64,000 bases of DNA from Actinocatenispora sp963805605 (GTDB taxonomy: Bacteria > Actinomycetota > Actinomycetes > Mycobacteriales > Micromonosporaceae). This document shows positions 42,412 to 51,464 of this stretch, in pieces; positions within the stretch are counted from its first letter, which is position 1; every line of letters starts with the position of its first letter. The stretch spans positions 248,001-312,000 of the forward strand of contig CAWDUX010000003.1 of NCBI GenBank assembly GCA_963805605.1. Reading direction: 5' to 3'. Both the position numbers and the translations under genes were made by a program. Below the pieces are notes generated by a model. The model did not search any database. It was not told the DNA's origin and saw only the letters and a list, made by a program, of their open reading frames with translations.

Positions 42412-45400
42412 ATGACGCGTGATGCCACCGGTGTCCCCCCGACCGCCGCTCTGCCCGCCCGGACCTGCGCCGGTGATCCGACCCGGTCCGGCGACCTGTA
42501 CGACCCGGCCAACGAGCACGACTCGTGCGGTGTCGCCTTCGTGGTGGACGCCCAGGGCCGCCGCTCCCACCAGGTGGTCCAGCAGGGACTGCAGGCACTG
42601 ATCCGGATGGAGCACCGGGGCGCCCAGGGCGCCGAACCCAACACCGGGGACGGTGCCGGTGTACTGCTCCAGGTACCCGACGCGTTCTACCGGGTCACCG
42701 TGGATGCGGAGCTCCCACAGCCGGCACCCGACGGCAGCCCCCGCTACGCCACCGGCCTGGTCTTCCTGCCCGCCGACGCGCAGGATGCGGCCCGGGCCGA
42801 GCAGGTGCTCGCCAAATACGCGATCGCCGAGGGCGCGGAGATCCTCGCCTGGCGCGAGGTACCCACGGATCCGAGTGAGCTGGGCGCCGCCGCGCGCGCC
42901 GCCATGCCCCGGATCCGGCAGGTCTTCCTGGCCGCATACCGGCCAAGCGACCACACGCCGCTCGACGGGCTGGAACTGGAGCGGGTCGCCTACTGCGTGC
43001 GCCGCCAGACCGAACGGGAGAGCCGGGAACGTGGCGTCGCTGCCTATTTCCCGTCCCTGTCGGCCCGCACCATCGTCTACAAGGGGATGCTGACACCCGC
43101 GCAGTTGGGGCAGTTCTTCTGCGACCTGTCCGACAAGCGGGTCATCTCCTCGATCACGCTGGTACACAGCCGCTTCTCCACCAACACGTTCCCGTCCTGG
43201 CCGCTGGCGCACCCGTTCCGGCTGGTCGCGCACAACGGTGAGATCAACACGATCCGGGGTAACCGCAACTGGATGGCGGCCCGGGAGGCGCTGCTGTCCT
43301 CCTCCCTGCTGCCTGGCCGCATCAAGCGGTTGTTCCCGATCTGCACCCCCGGTGCCAGCGACTCGGCCACCTTCGACGAGGTGCTGGAGCTGCTCCACCT
43401 TTCGGGTCGCAGCCTGCCGCATTCGGTGCTGATGATGATCCCGGAGGCGTGGGAGAACGACCCGTCGATGGACCCCGCCCGGCGGGCCTTCTACCAGTTC
43501 CACGCCTGCCTGATGGAGCCGTGGGACGGCCCGGCCTGCGTCTCGTTCACCGACGGCACCCTCATCGGTGCCGTACTGGACCGCAACGGGCTGCGCCCGG
43601 CGCGCTGGTGGCGTACCGCCGACGACCTGGTCGTGTTCGCCTCCGAGGCCGGTGTACTGGACCTCGATCCGGCCGGGGTGGTGGCCAAGGGCCGGTTGCA
43701 GCCTGGTCGGATGTTCCTGGTGGACACCGCCGCGGGACGCATCGTCGACGACACCGAGATCAAGAGCGGGTTGGCCGGTGAGGCACCCTACGACGAATGG
43801 CTCACCGGTGGCCTGATGCGGCTGGAGGACCTGCCGCCCCGCGAACACATCGTGTACACCCACGACAGCGTGGCCCGCCGGCAGCAGACCTTCGGCTACA
43901 CCCAGGAGGAACTGAAGATCCTGCTGGCGCCGATGGCGGCGACCGGGGCCGAACCGCTCGGCTCGATGGGTACGGACACGCCGGTCGCGGTGCTCTCCCA
44001 GCGTCCCCGGCTGCTCTACGACTACTTCACCCAACTGTTCGCGCAGGTGACCAACCCGCCGTTGGATGCCATCCGGGAGGAACTGGTGACCAGCGTGGTC
44101 ACCACCATCGGCCCGGAGCACAACCTGCTGGAGCCCTCCCCGGCCAGCTGCCGGCAGATTGTGCTGTCACATCCGGTACTGGACAGCGACGAACTGGCCA
44201 AGATCCTCTCCGTCGACGAGGACGGGGACCTGCCCGGCTTCAAGGCGGTACGGGTGTCCGGGCTCTACCGGGTCGCCGACGGCGGTGCCGGCATCAAGGC
44301 GCGGATCACCGAGATCTGCCGGCACGTGTCGGAGGCGATCGAGGACGGTGTACGCATCCTGGTGCTGTCCGACCGGGACTCCACCGCAGACCTTGCGCCC
44401 ATCCCGTCGCTGCTGCTGACCGCAGCGGCGCACCAGCATCTGGTGCGTGAGCAGACCCGTACCCAGGTCTCGCTGGTGGTGGAGTCCGGCGACTGCCGCG
44501 AGGTGCACCACGTCGCGTTGCTGCTGGGCTACGGCGCTTCGGCGGTCAACCCGTACCTGGCGTTCGAGTCGGTCGAGGACCTGATCGCCACCGGCACCCT
44601 GAGCGGGGTGGCGGCGCGCCAGGCGGTCGGCAACTACGCCAAGGCGCTCGGCAAGGGTGTCCTGAAGATCATGTCCAAGATGGGCATCTCCACGGTCGCC
44701 TCGTACACCGGCGCGCAGGTCTTCGAGGCGGTCGGGCTGGCCCGGGAGCTGGTGGCCCGCTACTTCACGGCGACTACCTCGCGCATCGACGGGGTGGGGC
44801 TGGACGAGATCGCCGCCGAGGTGGCCGCCCGGCACGCGCAGGCGTACCCGGTGAACCCGGCGGAGGCCTCGCACCGGGTGTTGAACGTCGGTGGCGAATA
44901 CCAGTGGCGTCGCGAGGGTGAGGTCCACCTGTTCAACCCGGAGACGGTGTTCCTGCTCCAGCACGCGACCCGGACCCGGCAGTACGACATCTTCCGCAAG
45001 TACACATCCACTGTGGACAGTCTGGCCGCCGACTCCGGTTCGCTGCGAGGGCTGTTCGCGTTGCGTACCGGGGACCGCCCGGCCGTGCCACTGTCCGAAG
45101 TGGAGCCCGTGGAGGACATCGTCCGACGGTTCGCGACCGGTGCGATGAGCTACGGTTCGATCTCCGCCGAGGCGCACACCGATCTGGCCATCGCGATGAA
45201 CCGGCTCGGCGGGCGCTCCAACACCGGCGAGGGCGGAGAGGACACCGACCGGCTGCACGACGCCTCCCGGCGCTCGGCGGTCAAGCAGGTCGCCAGCGGT
45301 CGGTTCGGGGTGACCAGCGAATACCTGGTCAACGCCGACGACATCCAGATCAAGATGGCGCAGGGCGCGAAGCCCGGCGAGGGTGGCCAGCTTCCCGGCA

Positions 45401-47022
45401 ACAAGGTGTGGCCGTGGATCGCCCGTACCCGGCATTCCACCCCGGGGGTGGGGCTCATCTCGCCGCCGCCGCACCACGACATCTACTCCATCGAGGATCT
45501 CGCGCAGCTGATCTTCGACCTGAAGAACGCCAACCCGGCGGCACGTATCCACGTCAAGCTGGTCAGTGAGGTCGGTGTCGGTACGGTCGCCGCCGGGGTG
45601 GCGAAGGCGCACGCCGACGTGGTGCTCATCTCCGGCCACGACGGCGGGACCGGTGCCTCGCCGCTCAACTCGCTCAAGCACGCCGGCGCGCCGTGGGAGC
45701 TGGGGCTGGCCGAGGCACAGCAGACGTTGCTGCGCAACGGACTGCGTGACCGGGTCACGGTACAGGTCGACGGTCAGCTCAAGACCGGTCGTGATGTGGT
45801 GGTCGCCGCGCTGCTGGGTGCCGAGGAGTTCGGGTTCGCGACCGCCCCGCTGATCGTGCAGGGCTGCATCATGATGCGGGTCTGTCACCTGGACACCTGC
45901 CCGGTGGGTATCGCCACCCAGAACCCGAAGCTACGGGAGCGCTACACCGGCACACCGGAGTTCGTGGAGTACTTCTTCCGGTTCCTCGCCGAAGAGGTCC
46001 GCGAATACCTCGCCGAACTGGGTTTCCGGAGCTTGGACGAGGCGACCGGGCAGGTCGAGATGCTCGACGTGGCACCGGCGGTACGGCACTGGAAGTCGGC
46101 GGGGCTGGACCTGTCACCGATCCTGGTGGCTCCCGCACCGGACCCGCGGCTGGCTCGACGCCGGACCACCGACCAGGAACACGGGCTGGAATCGGTGCTG
46201 GACGTCAAGCTGATCGAACTGGCCCGTACGACCCTGGAGACCGCCGAACCGGTGTCCGAGCGGCTACCGATCCGTAACACGGACCGTTCGACGGGCACCA
46301 TGCTCGGCTCGGAGATCACCCGCCGACACCGCGAGGGGCTGCCGGACGGCTCGATCGAGTTCACCTTCACCGGCACCGCCGGCCAGTCGTTCGGCGCGTT
46401 CCTGCCCCGCGGCGTCACGCTGCGGCTCTACGGCGACGCCAACGACTACGTGGGCAAGGGCCTGTCCGGCGGCCGGCTGGTGGTACGCCCCGACGAACAG
46501 GCGCCGTTCCGGGCGGCGGACAACATCATCGCCGGCAACACGGTGCTCTACGGCGCCACCACCGGCGAGCTGTACTGCGACGGTGTGGTCGGGGAGCGGT
46601 TCGCGGTACGCAACTCCGGTGCGGTGGCCGTCGTCGACGGCTGCGGTGACCACGGCTGCGAGTACATGACCGGCGGTCAGGTCGTCGTGCTCGGCCCGAC
46701 CGGACGCAACTTCGCGGCCGGCATGTCCGGCGGCACCGCGTTCGTCTACGGGCTGGACCCGGCCCGGGTCAACCAGCAGATGGTCGAACTGCAGCCGGTC
46801 TCGACGGCCGACCAGCAGCGGCTGCGGGAACTGGTGGAGACCCACCACCGGGAGACCGGCTCGCAGCGGGCGGCCGAGCTGCTCGCCGACTGGCCGGCCT
46901 CGGTGCGGCGGTTCACCACGGTGATGCCGCTGGACTACAAGCGTGTACTGGAAGCTGTCCGACTCGCCGAGAGCGAGGGCCGGGACGTCGATGCGGCGGT
47001 GATGGAGGTGGCAGGTGCCTGA
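42412..47022 (+). CDS. gltB: Glutamate synthase (NADPH) large subunit
   Basis: 1536 aa. It transfers the glutamine amide to 2-oxoglutarate, giving two glutamates. The N-terminal Ntn glutaminase starts at Cys39 (DSCGVAFVVD), so a 38-residue propeptide must be removed. The central and FMN domains follow. The 3Fe-4S cluster binds at CIMMRVCHLDTC (about nt 45868-45900), and the C-terminal GXGXG beta-helix runs from about SFGAFLPRGVTLRLYGDAND. ATG 42412 has GGAGG upstream. It overlaps gltD by 8 bases, and the pair makes the alpha-beta enzyme. Confidence 0.97.
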   Translation: MTRDATGVPPTAALPARTCAGDPTRSGDLYDPANEHDSCGVAFVVDAQGRRSHQVVQQGLQALIRMEHRGAQGAEPNTGDGAGVLLQVPDAFYRVTVDAELPQPAPDGSPRYATGLVFLPADAQDAARAEQVLAKYAIAEGAEILAWREVPTDPSELGAAARAAMPRIRQVFLAAYRPSDHTPLDGLELERVAYCVRRQTERESRERGVAAYFPSLSARTIVYKGMLTPAQLGQFFCDLSDKRVISSITLVHSRFSTNTFPSWPLAHPFRLVAHNGEINTIRGNRNWMAAREALLSSSLLPGRIKRLFPICTPGASDSATFDEVLELLHLSGRSLPHSVLMMIPEAWENDPSMDPARRAFYQFHACLMEPWDGPACVSFTDGTLIGAVLDRNGLRPARWWRTADDLVVFASEAGVLDLDPAGVVAKGRLQPGRMFLVDTAAGRIVDDTEIKSGLAGEAPYDEWLTGGLMRLEDLPPREHIVYTHDSVARRQQTFGYTQEELKILLAPMAATGAEPLGSMGTDTPVAVLSQRPRLLYDYFTQLFAQVTNPPLDAIREELVTSVVTTIGPEHNLLEPSPASCRQIVLSHPVLDSDELAKILSVDEDGDLPGFKAVRVSGLYRVADGGAGIKARITEICRHVSEAIEDGVRILVLSDRDSTADLAPIPSLLLTAAAHQHLVREQTRTQVSLVVESGDCREVHHVALLLGYGASAVNPYLAFESVEDLIATGTLSGVAARQAVGNYAKALGKGVLKIMSKMGISTVASYTGAQVFEAVGLARELVARYFTATTSRIDGVGLDEIAAEVAARHAQAYPVNPAEASHRVLNVGGEYQWRREGEVHLFNPETVFLLQHATRTRQYDIFRKYTSTVDSLAADSGSLRGLFALRTGDRPAVPLSEVEPVEDIVRRFATGAMSYGSISAEAHTDLAIAMNRLGGRSNTGEGGEDTDRLHDASRRSAVKQVASGRFGVTSEYLVNADDIQIKMAQGAKPGEGGQLPGNKVWPWIARTRHSTPGVGLISPPPHHDIYSIEDLAQLIFDLKNANPAARIHVKLVSEVGVGTVAAGVAKAHADVVLISGHDGGTGASPLNSLKHAGAPWELGLAEAQQTLLRNGLRDRVTVQVDGQLKTGRDVVVAALLGAEEFGFATAPLIVQGCIMMRVCHLDTCPVGIATQNPKLRERYTGTPEFVEYFFRFLAEEVREYLAELGFRSLDEATGQVEMLDVAPAVRHWKSAGLDLSPILVAPAPDPRLARRRTTDQEHGLESVLDVKLIELARTTLETAEPVSERLPIRNTDRSTGTMLGSEITRRHREGLPDGSIEFTFTGTAGQSFGAFLPRGVTLRLYGDANDYVGKGLSGGRLVVRPDEQAPFRAADNIIAGNTVLYGATTGELYCDGVVGERFAVRNSGAVAVVDGCGDHGCEYMTGGQVVVLGPTGRNFAAGMSGGTAFVYGLDPARVNQQMVELQPVSTADQQRLRELVETHHRETGSQRAAELLADWPASVRRFTTVMPLDYKRVLEAVRLAESEGRDVDAAVMEVAGA

Positions 47023-48487
47023 CCCGAAGGGTTTTCTCAAGCACGGTCGGGCGCTGCCGGCCCGGCGGCCGGTCCCGGTACGCATCAGCGACTGGCGTGA
47101 GGTGTACACCAGTCACGACGACGATGCGCTGCGCGCGCAGGCGACCCGGTGCATGGACTGCGGGATCCCGTTCTGCCACAACGCCTGCCCGTTGGGCAAC
47201 CGGATACCGGAATGGAACGACGCGACCCGCACGGGCGCGCACCACACCGCGGTGGAGCAGCTGCACGCCACCAACAACTTCCCGGAGTTCACCGGTCGGC
47301 TCTGCCCGGCGCCGTGCGAGGCGGCCTGTGTGCTGGCCATCGCCGACGACCCGGTCACGATCAAGCAGATCGAGGTGCAGATCATCGACCGGGCCTACGA
47401 CGAGGGCTGGGTGACGCCGCAGCCGGCGCCGACGCCGTCGGGTAAGCGGGTCGCGGTCGTTGGTTCGGGGCCCGCTGGCCTGGCCGCTGCCCAGCAGCTG
47501 GCCCGGGCCGGTCACCAGGTCGTCGTGTACGAGCGGGACGAGCAACCGGGTGGCCTGCTGCGTTTCGGCATCCCGGACTTCAAGCTGGAGAAGGAGCACA
47601 TCGACCGGCGGCTGGCGCAGCTGACCGCCGAGGGCGTCAGCTTCGTGACCAGCTGCGACGTCGGTCGTGACATCACCGCCGAGCACCTGCGCGCCGACTT
47701 CGACGCAGTGCTGCTGGCCACCGGTGCGCTCGCCGGTCGGGAGGTCGACACCCCGGGCCGTGGCCTGCGCGGGGTGCACCAGGCCATGGAGCATCTGGTC
47801 GCCTCGAACCGGGCGGTACGCCATGGCGCCACGTCGTCGATCGACGCCGCCGGCCGGCATGTGATCATCATCGGCGGTGGTGACACAGCCGCGGACTGCC
47901 TGGGTGTGGCGCACCGGCAGGGCGCGGCCAGCGTCACCCAGCTCGACCTGTACCCCGAGCCGCCGGTGAGCCGTAACGCGGCGAAGGACCCGTGGCCGAC
48001 CTGGCCGACGGTGCTGCGGATGTACCCGGCGCACGAAGAGGGTGGTGACCGGGTGTTCGCGGTCGCCGCGCAGGAGTTCGTCGATGACGGTGACGGCGCG
48101 GTACGCGGTATCCGCATCCAGCAGGTCGACGTGGTGCGGCGGGACGGTCAGCGCGTGGTCACCCCGGTACCGGGTACTGAGCAGATTCTTCCCGCCGACA
48201 TGATCCTGCTCGCTGTGGGCTTCGAGGGCACCGAGCCCTCACCGCTGCTCGACCAGCTGGGCGTACCGCGTTCGGCGCAGGGGCGGCTGGACTGCGCGGC
48301 GGACTGGCAGACCTCGACGGAGGGCGTGTTCACCGCCGGGGACGCACACCGCGGTGCGTCGCTGATCGTCTGGGCGATCGCCGAGGGCCGGGCCGCCGCC
48401 GCAGCCATCCACCGTTATCTCGGGGTACCGGGTGACCTGCCGGCACCGGTGGCGGCGGATGCGCAGCCGCTGGCCGTACCGCGCTGA
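47015..48487 (+). CDS. gltD: Glutamate synthase (NADPH) small subunit
   Basis: 490 aa. N-terminal cysteine-rich domain CMDCGIPFCHNACPLGNRIP and LCPAPCEAACV bind two 4Fe-4S clusters. VVGSGPAGLAAAQQLARAGH binds FAD and IIIGGGDTAADCLG binds NADPH; GVFTAGDAHRGASLIVWA is the C-terminal FAD motif. It passes electrons from NADPH to GltB. The start GTG lies inside gltB, giving translational coupling. Confidence 0.97.
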   Translation: MPDPKGFLKHGRALPARRPVPVRISDWREVYTSHDDDALRAQATRCMDCGIPFCHNACPLGNRIPEWNDATRTGAHHTAVEQLHATNNFPEFTGRLCPAPCEAACVLAIADDPVTIKQIEVQIIDRAYDEGWVTPQPAPTPSGKRVAVVGSGPAGLAAAQQLARAGHQVVVYERDEQPGGLLRFGIPDFKLEKEHIDRRLAQLTAEGVSFVTSCDVGRDITAEHLRADFDAVLLATGALAGREVDTPGRGLRGVHQAMEHLVASNRAVRHGATSSIDAAGRHVIIIGGGDTAADCLGVAHRQGAASVTQLDLYPEPPVSRNAAKDPWPTWPTVLRMYPAHEEGGDRVFAVAAQEFVDDGDGAVRGIRIQQVDVVRRDGQRVVTPVPGTEQILPADMILLAVGFEGTEPSPLLDQLGVPRSAQGRLDCAADWQTSTEGVFTAGDAHRGASLIVWAIAEGRAAAAAIHRYLGVPGDLPAPVAADAQPLAVPR

Positions 48488-48499
48488 CTCGTCTGCGGC

Positions 48500-48534
48500 C
48501 CGGCCGCCCTGGATCTCCGGTCCGGGGCGGCCGG
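48500..48534. terminator. Bidirectional hairpin between gltD and the VOC gene
   Basis: CCGGCCGCCC (48500-48509) and GGGCGGCCGG (48525-48534) form a perfect 10-bp stem. It lies exactly between the convergent stops of gltD and the VOC gene, so it can end both transcripts. Confidence 0.75.
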
Positions 48535-48535
48535 A

Positions 48536-48892
48536 TCAGTACTTCACGCGGAAGTTGCCGACCAGGTGCAGCGTGTTGCCGTCCGGGTCGGTGAGGGCGG
48601 AAAGGCGCACGCCCTTGTTGGCGTCGATGATCTCGCCCGGTTCGAGCCCCAGCTCGCGCAGCTCGCGGACGCCCTCCTTGATGTCGGACACGGCCAGGTT
48701 GAGCATGCCGTGACCAGCTCGCCGGGAGTCCTCGGTCACCTGCACCCAGCCGCCATCGGTGACCTGCCATTCGACCAGGTTCGGCATGGGGTTGTTGTCG
48801 GGTTCGCGACCGAACAGGCTGGTGTACCAGGACCGACCCGCCGCGATGTCGCTCACCGCGACGACGGCCAGTACGTGATCGACATGTGCCAT
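48536..48892 (-). CDS. VOC (glyoxalase/bleomycin-resistance fold) protein
   Basis: 118 aa, reverse strand. HVDHVLAVVAVSDIAAGRSWY, NLVEWQVTDGG and LTDPDGNTLHLVGNF are the two beta-alpha-beta-beta-beta modules of a small VOC protein. ATG 48892 follows GAAGGAG. Last gene of the ArsR-SRPBCC-VOC operon. Enzymatic role cannot be read from the sequence. Confidence 0.87.
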   Translation of the reverse strand: MAHVDHVLAVVAVSDIAAGRSWYTSLFGREPDNNPMPNLVEWQVTDGGWVQVTEDSRRAGHGMLNLAVSDIKEGVRELRELGLEPGEIIDANKGVRLSALTDPDGNTLHLVGNFRVKY

Positions 48893-48894
48893 GG

Positions 48895-49350
48895 TCAGAT
48901 CTCCTTCGTCTCTGCGGCCGAGGCGAACTCCGCGGCCAGGGTGTCGAGCTGCTGGGCGGTTCCCTGTTCGCGCCACCCGGGTTGCTCCTGGCCGGGCAGG
49001 TACATGCCGTGCTCGGTCAGCACGACCCGGGTTTCCTCCCCGTCCGGATAAAACTCCACGCTGGTGGCCGACACGGTGGACAGCTGATCCCCGGTGCGCA
49101 GCGTCGATGTGGTGAGAATCCGTTCGTTGGCGGCGATCTCGGCGTAGCGCGCCTCATAGGTCAGCGGGCGGCCCTCTCCGTCGAGACCCTTGACCGTCTC
49201 CAGACCGCCTACCACGAAGTCCTGCGAGTGTTCTGCTCCCTGAGCCATCCAGCGCTTCCGCGCCGCCGGCGTCGCCCATGCCGCGAACACCCGATGGACC
49301 GGGGCCGGGTACCGGCGTTCGAGGGTGAATGTCGAGTGCGTCACGTCCAT
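48895..49350 (-). CDS. SRPBCC (AHSA1/START-like) domain protein
   Basis: 151 aa, reverse strand. FTLERRYPAPVHRVFAAW, ARKRWMAQGAE and ARYAEIAANERILTT with GWREQGTAQQLDTLAAE at the C-terminus match the ATPase-activator homologue family. ATG 49350 has GAAGGAG upstream. Such genes are very often paired with an ArsR regulator, as here. Ligand unknown. Confidence 0.88.
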   Translation of the reverse strand: MDVTHSTFTLERRYPAPVHRVFAAWATPAARKRWMAQGAEHSQDFVVGGLETVKGLDGEGRPLTYEARYAEIAANERILTTSTLRTGDQLSTVSATSVEFYPDGEETRVVLTEHGMYLPGQEQPGWREQGTAQQLDTLAAEFASAAETKEI

Positions 49351-49352
49351 GA

Positions 49353-49682
49353 TCAGGTCTCCTTCAGGTAGTCGTCGAGCCGGTCGAGTTGCCGTTCCCA
49401 CTGGGTGCGTTGAGCGTTGAGCCACTGTTCGGCTTCGCGCAGCGCCGCTGGTTCGATCCGGCAGCTGCGCACCCGGCCGACCTTCTCGGTCACGATGACG
49501 CCCGCCCCTTCCAGCACCTGCAGGTGCTGCATCACCGCAGGCAGGGACATCGTCAGCGGCTCGGCGAGCGCCTTGACGGTCGCCGGAGCGCGTACCAGCC
49601 GTTCGACGATCGCCCGCCGGGTCGGGTCGGCGAGTGCCTGGAACACGCGGCCGACCCGACCGGGGCCGGATTGGTTAGGCAT
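49353..49682 (-). CDS. ArsR-family repressor
   Basis: 109 aa, reverse strand. FQALADPTRRAIVERLVRAP, VKALAEPLTMSLPAVMQHLQV and VLEGAGVIVTEKVGRVRSC form a winged helix without metal-binding Cys pairs. This is the SdpR-like type that goes with SRPBCC genes. On the reverse strand AATAGT (49695-49690) lies 7 bases before the ATG, suggesting a leaderless promoter. First gene of the operon. Confidence 0.88.
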   Translation of the reverse strand: MPNQSGPGRVGRVFQALADPTRRAIVERLVRAPATVKALAEPLTMSLPAVMQHLQVLEGAGVIVTEKVGRVRSCRIEPAALREAEQWLNAQRTQWERQLDRLDDYLKET

Positions 49683-49685
49683 GTA

Positions 49686-49735
49686 CTTAACTATTGCATC
49701 AAGGCGACCGAAGGTCAAGAGATTGCTTAACTATT
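49686..49735. promoter_or_regulatory. Direct repeats upstream of the ArsR gene
   Basis: CTTAACTATT occurs at 49686-49695 and again at 49726-49735, exactly 40 bp apart (about four helical turns). The first copy overlaps the ArsR -10 box. A/T-rich TTAA-containing sites are typical of ArsR repressors, so these are likely operator half-sites. The remainder of the 154-base gap to 49836 holds no gene. Confidence 0.6.
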
Positions 49736-49836
49736 TGGATCGCTCGGCGGCGAGCCACGGACCTGTCCTACTGCGCCTGGCGTACGGCGGTGTCAGGCTG
49801 GCGCGCCACGGTATGCGGGTGCGCCGATCGGGGTCT

Positions 49837-50409
49837 TCAGCGCACCAGGAGACCGACGGCGACCGTCATCCGTTCGAGGTAGGACGTCCGTGATGCGACC
49901 TGGTGCTTGATGCCGATCGAGGCGCTGATCATCGTCTGGGCGACGGCGAGGGCACCCTCGCGTCCTGGCTCGACCGCGATCGCGGCTGTGAGCAGTTTCT
50001 CGAAACGTTGCGGCGTGGTCTCGATGATCTCTCCAAGGAGATCGGGATTGTCCTCGATGACCGTTGCGACATCGCGCGTCAGCGGGCCGAGGTAGCGACC
50101 GGTCCACTGCTCGAACGCTTCGACGAGGCGCTCTGGAAGGGGGCGGCCGCTGTCGGCCAGGATCCGTTCGACCGCAGTGATGTCGCGTTCCAGGGCCTGG
50201 GTGACCGCGGCGCGGAACAGAGCCTCCTTCGAGGAGAACAGGAAGTAGAGCCCGGGTCGGGAGATGCGCGCCGCCCGTGCCACCTCTTCCATCGAGGTCT
50301 TCCGGTAGCCGAATCGCGCGAACGTGGCCATGGCGGACTCCAGGACCATGGCTCGACGACCGGTCTCAGCGACGGTCGACGGCCGGCGGCCAGCGTCGGG
50401 ACTGCTCAT
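49837..50409 (-). CDS. TetR-family regulator
   Basis: 190 aa, reverse strand. HTH at about 20-65 (MVLESAMATFARFGYRKTSM, then EEVARAARISRPGLYFLFSS). Divergent from the SDR gene and probably its repressor through the inverted repeat at 50435-50466. Confidence 0.9.
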   Translation of the reverse strand: MSSPDAGRRPSTVAETGRRAMVLESAMATFARFGYRKTSMEEVARAARISRPGLYFLFSSKEALFRAAVTQALERDITAVERILADSGRPLPERLVEAFEQWTGRYLGPLTRDVATVIEDNPDLLGEIIETTPQRFEKLLTAAIAVEPGREGALAVAQTMISASIGIKHQVASRTSYLERMTVAVGLLVR

Positions 50410-50434
50410 GGCGCGAGAGTACGAGCGATTGTCG

Positions 50435-50466
50435 AACTATACAAGTTGAGTCTAGTGCGTATAGTT
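50435..50466. promoter_or_regulatory. Inverted repeat carrying back-to-back -10 boxes
   Basis: AACTATAC (50435-50442) and GTATAGTT (50459-50466) are perfect inverted arms 16 bases apart. Each arm contains TATAGT on its outward-facing strand: the right one ends 6 bases before the SDR ATG, the left one faces the TetR gene. A repressor bound here would cover both promoters. Confidence 0.72.
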
Positions 50467-50471
50467 GCATC

Positions 50472-51443
50472 ATGCGCACCCGCAACCTCATCTCCACGCC
50501 CTTCACCTCCTCCAGCACCGCCGACGAGGTACTCCGGGACATCGATCTCACCGGCGTCCGCGCGATCGTGACGGGCGCTTCCTCCGGACTCGGAGCCGAG
50601 ACGGCCCGTGCGCTGACCGCTGCCGGGGCGGAGGTGACCCTCGCCGTCCGGAACACGACAGCAGGTGCCGCCGTCGCCGAGACGATCGGGACGTCGGCCG
50701 GGGGGATCAGGCCCCGTGTTGTCCACCTCGACCTCGCTGACACGTCCACCGTCACACGGTTCGTCGACAGCTGGGAAGGCCCGCTTCACCTGCTCGTCAA
50801 CAACGCCGGCGTGATCACCGGGGGTCTCGAACGGACGGCTGAGGGCTGGGAACTGCAATTCGCGACCAACCATCTCGGCCACTTCGCCCTGGCCACCGGC
50901 CTGCACCGCGCCCTGGCCCGAGGGGCGGCCGACCGAGAGGGAGCACGGATCGTCTCAGTCAGCTCGACTGCGCACATGCGATCCGGCATCGACTTCGACG
51001 ACTTTCACTTCGAGCGCCGCAGCTACGACCCGCAGATCGCCTACGCCCAGTCCAAGACGGCCAACTCCCTCTTCGCCGTCGAGGCGAGCCGGCTGTGGGC
51101 GTCCGACGGCATCGTCGCCAACGCGGTGAACCCCGGCGGCATCGCGACGGGGCTGCAGCGGAACTTCACGCCGGAACAGCAGGCGTCGCTCGATGCCGCC
51201 GCGGCTGCCGGGGTCTTCACGTACAAGACGGTCGAGCAGGGGGCCGCTACCAGCATCGTCGCGGGAGTCGCTCCCGAATTCACTCACTCCGGAGGCCACT
51301 ATCTCGACGATGCGCAAGAGGCCTACACCGTGCCGAACGACGCCGACCTTGCCCAGCACCCGCATGGCGTCAAGGCATGGGCGCTCGATCCCGCCATTGC
51401 CGAGCGCCTCTGGCGCGCCTCGACCGACCTGCTCGGTGTCTGA
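50472..51443 (+). CDS. Short-chain dehydrogenase/reductase
   Basis: 323 aa. TGASSGLGAETARAL is the cofactor glycine motif, NNAGV and NHLGHFAL are present, and the catalytic pair sits in SSTAHMRSG followed by AYAQSKTAN (Tyr-x3-Lys). It resembles the retinol-dehydrogenase/WWOX-like SDR group. The ATG at 50472 is leaderless behind TATAGT. Regulated by the divergent TetR. Substrate unknown. Confidence 0.9.
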   Translation: MRTRNLISTPFTSSSTADEVLRDIDLTGVRAIVTGASSGLGAETARALTAAGAEVTLAVRNTTAGAAVAETIGTSAGGIRPRVVHLDLADTSTVTRFVDSWEGPLHLLVNNAGVITGGLERTAEGWELQFATNHLGHFALATGLHRALARGAADREGARIVSVSSTAHMRSGIDFDDFHFERRSYDPQIAYAQSKTANSLFAVEASRLWASDGIVANAVNPGGIATGLQRNFTPEQQASLDAAAAAGVFTYKTVEQGAATSIVAGVAPEFTHSGGHYLDDAQEAYTVPNDADLAQHPHGVKAWALDPAIAERLWRASTDLLGV

Positions 51444-51464
51444 GCCGCCCACGATCGCACCGGG

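Noticed and set aside
41998..44121. 707-codon open frame on the reverse strand over gltB, and a similar 573-codon frame at 44167-45888
   Set aside because: Shadows of gltB caused by high GC. Their translations show no domains and the forward gene is unambiguous.
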